A DNA stretch of 64,000 nt from Vibrio sp. 14G-20 (lineage in GTDB: Bacteria > Pseudomonadota > Gammaproteobacteria > Enterobacterales > Vibrionaceae): assembly GCF_026241515.1 (NCBI RefSeq), contig NZ_JAPHPW010000001.1:310001-374000 (forward strand), written 5' to 3'. Made by a program: the position numbers and the translations under genes. Under the pieces are notes generated by a model that saw nothing but the letters and a program-made list of their open reading frames with translations, searched no databases and was not told where the DNA came from. Positions within the stretch are counted from its first letter, which is position 1. Each line of letters begins with the position of its first letter. Positions 1-6,995 of the stretch are shown here, piece by piece.

Positions 1-1
1 A

Positions 2-253
2 TCGGTGACTGGGGAAACCAAGTTTGCTTTCGCCGAGAAGAGTGGCTTGTGGCGCGTCTATTTAGACCGCAGCACCCTGCAAACTCGAACGCTAGACAAA
101 TACCTACGCGTCGAAACCCTACCGAAAACGCCTCGCTGGCGAACGGTGCTAAGCTCAATCGAATTCATACTTGAGCACTGTAAAGAACAAACACCAGAAA
201 GAACTCATATTGAGATGCTAAGGGATAAACTACAGAAGCTACTGACTAGTTAA
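2..253 (+). CDS. chiS: C-terminal fragment of a ChiS-like chitin sensor kinase (5' end outside window)
   Basis: The frame is open from the first bases and ends at TAA 251-253, so this is the last 83 residues of a longer protein. It carries the stretch WRVYLDRSTLQTRTLDKYL followed by PRWRTVLSSIEFIL, which I recall as the C-terminal region of Vibrio ChiS-type hybrid histidine kinases. In V. cholerae ChiS the C-terminal domain binds DNA and activates the chitin programme, and the gene lies just upstream of the (GlcNAc)2 operon, as here. The assignment therefore rests on remembered sequence pattern plus neighbourhood; the kinase, HAMP and receiver domains are not in the window. An intrinsic terminator follows the stop. 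The GTG at 5 is not a real start. Confidence 0.7.
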   Translation, partial: SVTGETKFAFAEKSGLWRVYLDRSTLQTRTLDKYLRVETLPKTPRWRTVLSSIEFILEHCKEQTPERTHIEMLRDKLQKLLTS

Positions 254-287
254 CCTTGAAGTAAGATCACAACGCTGTGAATCATGG

Positions 288-311
288 AGCCCACCTAGCG
301 TGGGCTTTTTT
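288..311 (+). terminator. Intrinsic terminator after chiS
   Basis: AGCCCAC (288-294) pairs with GTGGGCT (300-306) around a 5-nt loop and is followed by a T run. It separates chiS from the chitobiose operon, so the operon needs its own promoter in the following leader. Confidence 0.85.
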
Positions 312-704
312 GTGAGTATCATTTGCGATAAAGCACAATAACGTCTACTCAAATACACTTCTTTCACGATATTAAACAAGCAAAATGACACGTTGCTCAA
401 GCTTAAACAATCACCAGTTCAACCGCTATTTTTAAGCTTATTCTTGGCTGCATTTCACTATTCCCCTACTCTTTGTTGCAGTTTGAGAAGCGAGTCACAA
501 CAGAACGGCAGATTTAATTTTCTAGAGAAATTTAACGTGAAATTAGCAAGTGACCAAGATCTACAATTACATAAAAACCAAACAAACCCATATAATAAAG
601 TGCAATTCAAGTAAGTAAGCACTAACAAATAAGTATCACTGCAAATTCAACTGCGAGTCACATCACTCTAACAATTACGCACAAAAAACCATCAAACCAC
701 CCTA

Positions 705-756
705 TTTTGACGTTAATGACGTGGGGCTGTGTATTTTTAACGTTTTTGACGGGAAA
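705..756 (+). promoter_or_regulatory. Candidate ChiS operator: two direct repeats 30 bp apart
   Basis: TTGACGTTAATGACGTGG (707-724) and TTAACGTTTTTGACGGGA (737-754) align with an offset of exactly 30 bp. Each repeat holds two half-sites nine bp apart: TGACG 708 and TGACG 717, then TAACG 738 and TGACG 747. The register (9, 21, 9) puts the two pairs on the same DNA face. The best candidate binder is the ChiS C-terminal domain encoded immediately upstream; this is inference from position. Confidence 0.5.
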
Positions 757-800
757 CGAGTTTGATTAATTCATCGATAAGGTGTTTTCTTACTCCTGCC

Positions 801-876
801 AAAGGCCTACAGGCCACTCTTACCACTTCTCAGAATCAACGATGAATCTGGAGCAACGAAGAAGAGGTAGGCCTTT
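801..876 (+). promoter_or_regulatory. Leader hairpin before cbp
   Basis: AAAGGCCTAC (801-810) is the exact reverse complement of GTAGGCCTTT (867-876). The stem can continue through CTCTT (817-821) with AAGAG (862-866) after a one-sided bulge. A smaller palindrome GGCCT-AC-AGGCC (804-815) competes with it. No T run follows, so this is not an intrinsic terminator. It lies about 85 nt before the cbp start and may be a transcript-stability or antitermination element; its role is unknown. Confidence 0.5.
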
Positions 877-961
877 AACTAGAGTGTGTATCTACTAAAC
901 AATTAGCGACAGATAACATTCAATCCATTAGTGAAATGAAAGCAAATAGTAAGGAACAGCT

Positions 962-2644
962 ATGCTTGCCAATATAAAAAAAACAGCACTAGCAACAGCA
1001 ATTATTGCAACTGCTACAACAGGTTTTGCATCAGTAGCAACTGCTGCAGAACGCAGCGAACTGACCGTTCACCCGAAAGAGTACACTACATTCGTACGTA
1101 ACTTTAACCCGTACCTTGGTGCTACTAACCTACATACTACAACTGACTTCATGTATGAGCCGCTAGTAGTATTTAACGAAATGCACGGTAACACTCCAGT
1201 GTTCCGTCTAGCTGAAAACTTCAAGATGTCAGATGATCTGATGAGCGTTGTTTTCGACATTCGTAAGGGTGTTAAATGGTCTGATGGAGAAACTTTCTCT
1301 GCTGATGATGTTGTTTTTTCTTTCAACCTTGTAAAAGAGAAGCCAGAGCTTGACCAGTCTGGTATCAACTCTTGGGTAACTTCTGTAGAAAAGCTGAACG
1401 ATCACCAAGTTAAATTCAGCCTAACAGAAGCAAACTCGAACGTACCTTATGAGATTGCTAAAGTACCAGTAGTACCTAAGCACATCTGGAAAGACATTAA
1501 AGACCCATCAACTTTCACTAATGAAAATCCAGTGGGTTCTGGTCCATTTACAGAAATCGATACGTTTACAGCTCAACTTTACATTCAGTGTGAAAACCCG
1601 AACTACTGGGATGCTGACAATCTAGATGTTGACTGTCTACGTGTTCCACAAATTGCGAACAACGACCAGTTCCTAGGTAAAGTTGTAAACAGTGAGATGG
1701 ATTGGACATCTTCTTTCGTTCCAGATATCGACCGTACATACGCAGCAGCGAGCCCGAAACACCATTACTGGTACCCGCCAGCAGGCACACAAGCATTCAT
1801 AGTTAACTTCAAGCACCCAGATGCTGCGAAGCATGAAGCATTGAGCAACGTTGAATTCCGTCGTGCTTTCTCTATGGCTCTTGACCGTCAAACTATCATC
1901 GATATCGCATTCTACGGCGGCGGTACTGTGAACGATTTCGCATCGGGTCTTGGTTACGCGTTTGAAGCTTGGTCTGATGAAAAAACTCATGACAAGTACA
2001 AAGGCTTCAACACTTACAACGCTGAAGGTGCGAAGAAGCTTCTTGCTGACGCTGGCTTCAAAGATGTAAACAAAGATGGTTTTGTTGATACTCCATCTGG
2101 TAAGTCTTTCGAACTAATGATCCAATCGCCAAATGGCTGGACTGACTTCAACAACACAGTTCAACTAGCGGTAGAACAGCTAAACGAAATCGGCATTAAA
2201 GCGAAAGCTCGTACGCCTGACTTCTCTGTTTACAACCAAGCAATGCTTGAAGGTACATACGACGTAGCATACACAAACTACTTCCACGGTGCGGATCCAT
2301 ACACGTACTGGAACAGTGCTTACAACTCATCACTACAATCTGGTGATGGTATGCCTCGTTTCGCTATGCACTTCTACAAAAACGACAAGCTAGATGGTCT
2401 TCTAAACAGCTTCTACAAAACAGCTGACAAGAACGAACAGCTAGATATTGCACATGGCATCCAGCAAATTATCGCTGCAGACCAAGTGACAATCCCTGTG
2501 ATGTCTGGTGCTTACATGTACCAATACAACACAACTCGATTCACTGGTTGGTGGAACGAAGAAAATCCAAAAGGCCGCCCAAACATTTGGGCTGGTATTC
2601 CAGAGCGTCTACTTCATGTACTGGACCTAAAACCAGTTAAATAG
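962..2644 (+). CDS. cbp: Periplasmic chitin-oligosaccharide-binding protein CBP (SBP family 5)
   Basis: A 560-residue secreted solute-binding protein. Residues 1-29 form a signal peptide: Lys6-Lys7, an Ala/Thr-rich hydrophobic core and an ATAA cleavage site before Glu30. The body has the layout of family 5 oligopeptide-type binding proteins, including the WSDGETFSADDVVFS region and FRRAFSMALDR. In V. cholerae the orthologous CBP both feeds the (GlcNAc)2 transporter and holds the sensor ChiS inactive when unliganded. It is the first gene of the operon and is separated from the permeases by a 169-bp hairpin-rich gap, which fits higher expression than the membrane components. The ATG at 962 has a good ribosome-binding site at 951-956. 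Confidence 0.93.
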   Translation: MLANIKKTALATAIIATATTGFASVATAAERSELTVHPKEYTTFVRNFNPYLGATNLHTTTDFMYEPLVVFNEMHGNTPVFRLAENFKMSDDLMSVVFDIRKGVKWSDGETFSADDVVFSFNLVKEKPELDQSGINSWVTSVEKLNDHQVKFSLTEANSNVPYEIAKVPVVPKHIWKDIKDPSTFTNENPVGSGPFTEIDTFTAQLYIQCENPNYWDADNLDVDCLRVPQIANNDQFLGKVVNSEMDWTSSFVPDIDRTYAAASPKHHYWYPPAGTQAFIVNFKHPDAAKHEALSNVEFRRAFSMALDRQTIIDIAFYGGGTVNDFASGLGYAFEAWSDEKTHDKYKGFNTYNAEGAKKLLADAGFKDVNKDGFVDTPSGKSFELMIQSPNGWTDFNNTVQLAVEQLNEIGIKAKARTPDFSVYNQAMLEGTYDVAYTNYFHGADPYTYWNSAYNSSLQSGDGMPRFAMHFYKNDKLDGLLNSFYKTADKNEQLDIAHGIQQIIAADQVTIPVMSGAYMYQYNTTRFTGWWNEENPKGRPNIWAGIPERLLHVLDLKPVK

Positions 2645-2661
2645 GTAATCGTTCAATCTTT

Positions 2662-2740
2662 GCGGCGTAACCTCTTACGCCGCTTATAAAAATCCCCACA
2701 CTCTCAATTGAAAGTATGGCGCTAGTCGTCAGGGGGTTTT
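2662..2740 (+). promoter_or_regulatory. Intercistronic hairpins between cbp and the permeases
   Basis: A 9-bp perfect stem, GCGGCGTAA (2662-2670) with TTACGCCGC (2675-2683), sits 18 nt after the cbp stop. A second structure follows: AAAATCCCC (2689-2697) can pair with GGGGGTTTT (2732-2740), enclosing a smaller ACTCTCAATTGAAAGT repeat (2700-2715). The second ends in a T run and may act as a leaky terminator. The likely effect is to lower permease expression relative to CBP and protect the cbp mRNA 3' end (inference). Confidence 0.65.
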
Positions 2741-2813
2741 TCGTTCCAAATTTCGCTAGGAGCGACCTGAATCCAGAAACAGGGAAACAATCTGGGTGAG
2801 TAAGGTGTGAGTT

Positions 2814-3800
2814 ATGGGTTATTTTTTAAGACGTTTGTCATTTTATTTTGTCGCGCTATTAGTTGCAGCGACGTTAAACTTTATTATTCCAAGAGCAATG
2901 CCTGGTGACCCAGTTACCATGATGTTTGCGAACGCTTCTGTTCAAGTTACTCCTGAACGTATTGCTGCAATGAAAGAATTATTAGGCTTCGTTGATGGCG
3001 GCTTATTAGTTCAATACGTGGCGTACATGAAGAACATTCTTAGCTGGGAGCTTGGTACATCAATCCAATTCTACCCACTTTCAGTAAATACACTGCTGGG
3101 TGGTGCATTCGGTTGGTCGCTTTTCTTAGCTGGCACAGCGGTTATTCTTTCTTTCTCTATTGGTTCAATCCTAGGTATTTTCGCAGCATGGAAACGCGGC
3201 AGTAAATACGATGCATTTGTAACTCCAGGGATGCTGATTCTCCAAGCTGTTCCTCAAGTTGTTATTGCCATGATTGCGCTGTTTACCTTCGCAATCGGCT
3301 TGAAATGGTTCCCAACCGGCTACGCCTATACCGCAGGTACGATTCCGGATTGGACAAGCTGGGCATTCATTAAAGATGTCGCTTTCCACGCCTTCTTACC
3401 TTTGCTATGTGCATCTATTGTTCAGATTGGTGGCTTCCTAGTAAACATGCGTAACAACATGATCAACCTGCTAGCTGAAGACTACATCACCATGGCGAAA
3501 GGCAAAGGCTTGAGCGAAAACCGAGTAGTATTCAACTACGCAGCTCGTAACGCGATGCTACCAAGTGTGACGGCACTTTCGATGTCACTAGGTATGGCAA
3601 TCGGTGGTCAGTTGATTATCGAAATCATCTTTAATTACCCTGGTCTTGGCAGCGTACTTTTCAACGCAATTAACGCTCGTGACTACCAAGTACTGCAAGG
3701 TCAACTGCTTATCATGACGCTATTCATGCTGTTCTTTAACTTAGTTGCAGACATGCTTTACGTTGTTCTTGACCCTCGTCTTCGTAAGGGTGGTAAATAA
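2814..3800 (+). CDS. (GlcNAc)2 ABC transporter, inner-membrane permease 1 (DppB-like)
   Basis: A 328-residue integral membrane protein of the DppB/OppB permease family. It opens with a transmembrane helix (roughly residues 9-27) followed by the PRAMPGDP motif typical of this family. Several further helices follow, and a cytoplasmic EAA loop around DYITMAKGKGLSENRVVFNYA couples to the ATPase subunits. It pairs with the next gene to form the transmembrane channel for chitin disaccharide imported from CBP. The family alone would not distinguish peptide from sugar transport; the substrate is inferred from the operon, which matches V. cholerae VC0620-VC0611. Only two bases separate it from the second permease, so the two are translationally linked. 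Confidence 0.88.
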   Translation: MGYFLRRLSFYFVALLVAATLNFIIPRAMPGDPVTMMFANASVQVTPERIAAMKELLGFVDGGLLVQYVAYMKNILSWELGTSIQFYPLSVNTLLGGAFGWSLFLAGTAVILSFSIGSILGIFAAWKRGSKYDAFVTPGMLILQAVPQVVIAMIALFTFAIGLKWFPTGYAYTAGTIPDWTSWAFIKDVAFHAFLPLLCASIVQIGGFLVNMRNNMINLLAEDYITMAKGKGLSENRVVFNYAARNAMLPSVTALSMSLGMAIGGQLIIEIIFNYPGLGSVLFNAINARDYQVLQGQLLIMTLFMLFFNLVADMLYVVLDPRLRKGGK

Positions 3801-3802
3801 TC

Positions 3803-4828
3803 ATGAAAGATATTCTAAAACTCATTTGGCGTAACCCGATGGCCCTAACAGGCGTCATCATCCTAAGTATTTTTATTCTTGGTGCTATTGCGGCTCCATT
3901 GATCACAAAACATGTGCCAGACAAACGTACAGGTAATCCACACGAATACCCTGGCTTCGTGGTTAAGTCTGCACAAACTAACCCTGATGGCTGGGTTGCT
4001 CAAAACCTAGCAGACGATCGTCGTACATTGATAATGTCTAAGAAGGCAGACCACGTACTGGGGACAACTCGTATGGGTCGTGACGTTTGGTCACAAGTGG
4101 TATACGGCGCACGCGTATCTCTTGCTGTAGGTTTTGGTGCAGGTCTTACCGTATGTTTACTCGCAACAGTGATCGGTGTTTCTGCGGGTTACTTTGGCGG
4201 CCGTGTCGATGATGTTCTGACAGCCGCAATGAATATCATGCTGGTTATTCCTCAATACCCATTACTGTTCGTAGTTGCAGCCTTTATCGGTGAGGCAGGG
4301 CCACTCACCATAACCTTGGTTATCGGCTTTATGTCCTGGGCTTGGGGTGCGCGTGTTGTTCGTTCCCAAACCTTAGCACTGCGCGAAAAAGAGTTTGTAA
4401 AAGCCGCTGAAGTTCTGGGTGAATCTTCATTCCGTATTATCTTCGTAGAGATTCTTCCAAACCTTATCTCTATCGTTGGCGCGAGCTTCATCGGTTCGGT
4501 GATGTACGCAATCATGATGGAAGCAACGATTTCGTTCCTAGGTCTTGGTGACCCGAACACAATCAGCTGGGGCATCATGCTTTACAACGTTCAAACCTCT
4601 TCATCAATGCTGATTGGCGCTTGGTGGGAACTATTGGCTCCTTGTATCGCACTGACACTACTTGTAACTGGTCTTGCTCTACTTAACTTCGCTGTCGATG
4701 AAATTGCCAACCCGCAACTGCGTTCTCACAAAGGCATGAAGCGTTGGAAGAAATTAGCAGCACAAGACAAAGAAGAACGTGAACCAGAACTACCACCACA
4801 AAATGCACTTTGGAGCGGAGATAAATAA
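3803..4828 (+). CDS. (GlcNAc)2 ABC transporter, inner-membrane permease 2 (DppC-like)
   Basis: A 341-residue DppC/OppC-type permease. An N-terminal helix (about residues 15-32) is followed by a long periplasmic segment ending in the LGTTRMGRDVWSQVVYGAR signature of this family. The remaining helices contain the EAA-type loop near LREKEFVKAAEVLGESS. The C-terminal tail of about 35 residues is strongly charged (RWKKLAAQDKEEREPELPP) and longer than in E. coli DppC. It forms the heterodimeric channel with the preceding permease. It starts two bases after that gene and ends two bases before the first ATPase, a tight block with no RNA structures between the members. Confidence 0.88.
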   Translation: MKDILKLIWRNPMALTGVIILSIFILGAIAAPLITKHVPDKRTGNPHEYPGFVVKSAQTNPDGWVAQNLADDRRTLIMSKKADHVLGTTRMGRDVWSQVVYGARVSLAVGFGAGLTVCLLATVIGVSAGYFGGRVDDVLTAAMNIMLVIPQYPLLFVVAAFIGEAGPLTITLVIGFMSWAWGARVVRSQTLALREKEFVKAAEVLGESSFRIIFVEILPNLISIVGASFIGSVMYAIMMEATISFLGLGDPNTISWGIMLYNVQTSSSMLIGAWWELLAPCIALTLLVTGLALLNFAVDEIANPQLRSHKGMKRWKKLAAQDKEEREPELPPQNALWSGDK

Positions 4829-4830
4829 TC

Positions 4831-5814
4831 ATGTCTGAACCACTAATTTCTATCCGCAATTTATGCGTGGATTACATCACAGAGTCTGGCGATGTTCGTG
4901 CGTGTAACAACGTAAGTTTCGACATTGCTCCAGGTGAAGTATTCGGCCTAGCTGGTGAGTCTGGCTGTGGTAAATCAACCGTTGCTTTCTCTCTTATGCG
5001 TCTGCATAAGCCGCCCGCTTACATCAGTGGTGGTGAGGTTATCTTCAATGGTGAGAACATCCTTGAATACAGTGATGACCGTATGCAAGCATTCCGTTGG
5101 AGCGAGATGTCGATGGTATTCCAGAGTGCGATGAACGCACTCAACCCAGTATTACCAATGGAAGAGCAGTTCTGTGACGTAATTATGCGTCACACCAACA
5201 TGACTCGTGAGCAAGCTAAGCAACGCGCTGAAGGTTTACTTGAAATTGTCGATATTCACCCAAGCCGATTGAGTGACTACCCTCACCAATTCTCTGGCGG
5301 CATGCGTCAGCGCTTGGTTATTGCTATCGCGTTAGCATTGAATCCAAAGCTGATCATTATGGATGAGCCAACGACCGCGCTTGATGTGGTTGTTCAGCGC
5401 GAAATCCTACAAAAGATCTATGCACTGAAAGAAGAATTTGGCTTCTCGATTCTGTTCATCACCCATGACTTATCATTGATGGTCGAGTTCTCTGACCGCA
5501 TCGGCATCATGTATTCAGGTGAACTTATCGAGGTTGCTAATGCTCAAGATATTCTAGAAAACCCTTACCACCCTTATACCAAAGGGCTGGGAAGTTCTTT
5601 CCCTCCACTAACAGGGCCAAAGACAAAACTAGCGGGCATTCCGGGCAACCCTCTGAACTTGTTAGAGATTCCTGAAGGGTGTCGTTTCCAAGCTCGTTGT
5701 GACCGTGTACATGAAACGTGTACCAAGGTACCAACCAAGCTGCGTTCTATCGACCCGGGGCATTTGTCTAACTGCCACCTGTACGGTGACCCAATAGTAC
5801 AAAGGAAGCTATAG
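4831..5814 (+). CDS. (GlcNAc)2 ABC transporter, ATP-binding subunit 1 (DppD-like)
   Basis: A 327-residue cytoplasmic ABC ATPase. Walker A is GESGCGKST (residues 42-50), the signature is FSGGMRQR, and Walker B is LIIMDEPTTALD with the switch His in ITHDLSL. The C-terminal oligopeptide/dipeptide-transporter extension carries four cysteines in a CRFQARC-x7-C...C pattern, the cluster-binding arrangement of DppD proteins. It powers disaccharide import together with the next gene. Its stop codon forms the base of a predicted three-stem RNA that separates the two ATPase genes. Confidence 0.9.
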   Translation: MSEPLISIRNLCVDYITESGDVRACNNVSFDIAPGEVFGLAGESGCGKSTVAFSLMRLHKPPAYISGGEVIFNGENILEYSDDRMQAFRWSEMSMVFQSAMNALNPVLPMEEQFCDVIMRHTNMTREQAKQRAEGLLEIVDIHPSRLSDYPHQFSGGMRQRLVIAIALALNPKLIIMDEPTTALDVVVQREILQKIYALKEEFGFSILFITHDLSLMVEFSDRIGIMYSGELIEVANAQDILENPYHPYTKGLGSSFPPLTGPKTKLAGIPGNPLNLLEIPEGCRFQARCDRVHETCTKVPTKLRSIDPGHLSNCHLYGDPIVQRKL

Positions 5815-5873
5815 CTTGCACGCTGATTCAGCGTGAATAACGAATAAGGCGGCTCGACCGCCGAAATGCAAGC
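5814..5873 (+). promoter_or_regulatory. Predicted three-stem RNA between the two ATPase genes
   Basis: GCTTGCA (5814-5820) pairs with TGCAAGC (5867-5873), closing a junction that holds two hairpins: CGCTG/CAGCG around ATT (5821-5833) and GGCGG/CCGCC around CTCGA (5848-5862). The closing stem starts on the last base of the upstream stop codon and ends 28 nt before the next start. No T run follows, so a processing or stability role is more likely than termination. Confidence 0.55.
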
Positions 5874-5901
5874 AAAGCGAATAAGGATTCTGGAGACAAT
5901 T

Positions 5902-6897
5902 ATGAGCAAAGATTTCGGTCAATTATTGGTAGAAGGCAAGAATGTCGTAAAAGACTTCCCAATAAGCAGTACCACAATTCAAACCCCAATGATGCGTGCG
6001 ATTAACGATGTGTCATTCAAGATGTACAAAAGCCGCGGTCTAGCTGTCGTTGGTGAGTCTGGTTCAGGCAAATCAACAACAGCAAAAATGATCGCAAAAA
6101 TGTACGCGCCTTCGGGCGGTACGATCGAATACAAAGGCCGTGATATCCAAGAGATCTCAAGCAGAAAAGATCTTATGCATTACCGTGAAGGCGTGCAGAT
6201 GGTATGGCAAGACCCGTTTGGTTCACTCAACCCAACACACAATATTTTCCACCACATTGCTCGACCACTGCTGATCCACAAGAAGGTAACTCCGGGCAAT
6301 AAGAGAGAACTAGAAGAACGCGTTTACGATCTTTTAGAGCAAGTGGGCCTGATCCCACCAAAAGAAACAGCGAAAAAGTACCCTCACCAACTGTCTGGTG
6401 GTCAGCGTCAACGTGTCAACCTAGCACGTAACATCGCGGTTGGTGCTGAGGTTGTTCTAGCTGATGAGCCAACTTCAATGCTAGACGTTTCAATTCGTGC
6501 TGGTGTTTTGAACCTGATGGAAGAGATGAAGTTTGAGAAGCAAATGTCTCTGCTTTACATCACTCACGACATCGCAACGGCTCGTTACATTGCTGAAGAT
6601 CTTTCAGTTATGTACGTCGGTCACATGGTGGAATGGGGCGATACCGACGACGTTATTGCTAACCCTCAACACCCTTACACCCAACTACTGGTTTCTGCCG
6701 TTCCAGATCCTAAGAAATCGATCCACGAACAATTGGCAGGTAACAAAGGTGAGATTCCACTTTGGACACCAGTATCAGCAGGTTGTCCGTTTGCAGGCCG
6801 TTGTACTCACGCGATGGACAAGTGTAAAGAGCAACTACCGGGTGTGACTCAATTAGCCGACAACCACTTTGTTCGTTGTTACCTACACGAAAGCTAA
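5902..6897 (+). CDS. (GlcNAc)2 ABC transporter, ATP-binding subunit 2 (DppF-like)
   Basis: A 331-residue ABC ATPase when started at ATG 5902, which has TGGAGA (5891-5896) in front; the upstream ATG at 5866 lies inside the closing stem of the intergenic RNA and has no ribosome-binding site. Walker A is GESGSGKST (residues 51-59), the signature LSGGQRQR, Walker B VVLADEPTSMLD, and the switch His is in ITHDIA. A cysteine-rich C-terminal extension (CPFAGRC-x7-C...RC) matches the DppF family. It forms the heterodimeric motor with the preceding ATPase at the inner face of the membrane. Confidence 0.9.
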   Translation: MSKDFGQLLVEGKNVVKDFPISSTTIQTPMMRAINDVSFKMYKSRGLAVVGESGSGKSTTAKMIAKMYAPSGGTIEYKGRDIQEISSRKDLMHYREGVQMVWQDPFGSLNPTHNIFHHIARPLLIHKKVTPGNKRELEERVYDLLEQVGLIPPKETAKKYPHQLSGGQRQRVNLARNIAVGAEVVLADEPTSMLDVSIRAGVLNLMEEMKFEKQMSLLYITHDIATARYIAEDLSVMYVGHMVEWGDTDDVIANPQHPYTQLLVSAVPDPKKSIHEQLAGNKGEIPLWTPVSAGCPFAGRCTHAMDKCKEQLPGVTQLADNHFVRCYLHES

Positions 6898-6910
6898 ACA
6901 TTAAGACTGA

Positions 6911-6932
6911 GTTAGGGTCTTCGGACCCTAAC
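6911..6932 (+). promoter_or_regulatory. UUCG-capped hairpin after the transporter genes
   Basis: GTTAGGGTC (6911-6919) and GACCCTAAC (6924-6932) form a perfect 9-bp stem capped by TTCG. The sequence after it has no T run, so it is unlikely to terminate. It stands at the border between transporter and enzyme genes and may stop 3' exonucleases (inference). Confidence 0.65.
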
Positions 6933-6995
6933 TACTCATATCCAAACCAATTCAGGTACCTAGCCAAAAGAAACTAGGACCTTTGGAGAACATTG

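Larger units (their letters stand above)
312..961 (+). promoter_or_regulatory. Regulatory leader of the chitobiose operon (about 650 bp, no convincing gene)
   Basis: No credible coding region lies here; a 73-codon open frame at 393-614 has no ribosome-binding site and no recognisable content. Three things stand out. First, a possible CRP-like site TGCGA-N6-TCACT lies at 652-667, one mismatch in each half. Second, four TGACG-like half-sites lie between 708 and 751. Third, a long inverted repeat at 801-876 probably falls in the untranslated leader. The binding protein gene starts at 962 behind an AAGGAA ribosome-binding site (951-956). In V. cholerae the equivalent promoter is activated by ChiS; that link is inference here. 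Confidence 0.6.

Noticed and set aside
393..614. Open frame of 73 codons in the chitobiose leader
   Set aside because: Non-ATG start, no ribosome-binding site, no recognisable motif, AT-rich; lies in a regulatory region.
782..793. Possible SlmA site GTGTTTTCTTAC (SlmA helps activate this promoter in V. cholerae)
   Set aside because: Only 8 of 12 positions match GTGAGTACTCAC and the centre is wrong; too weak to call.
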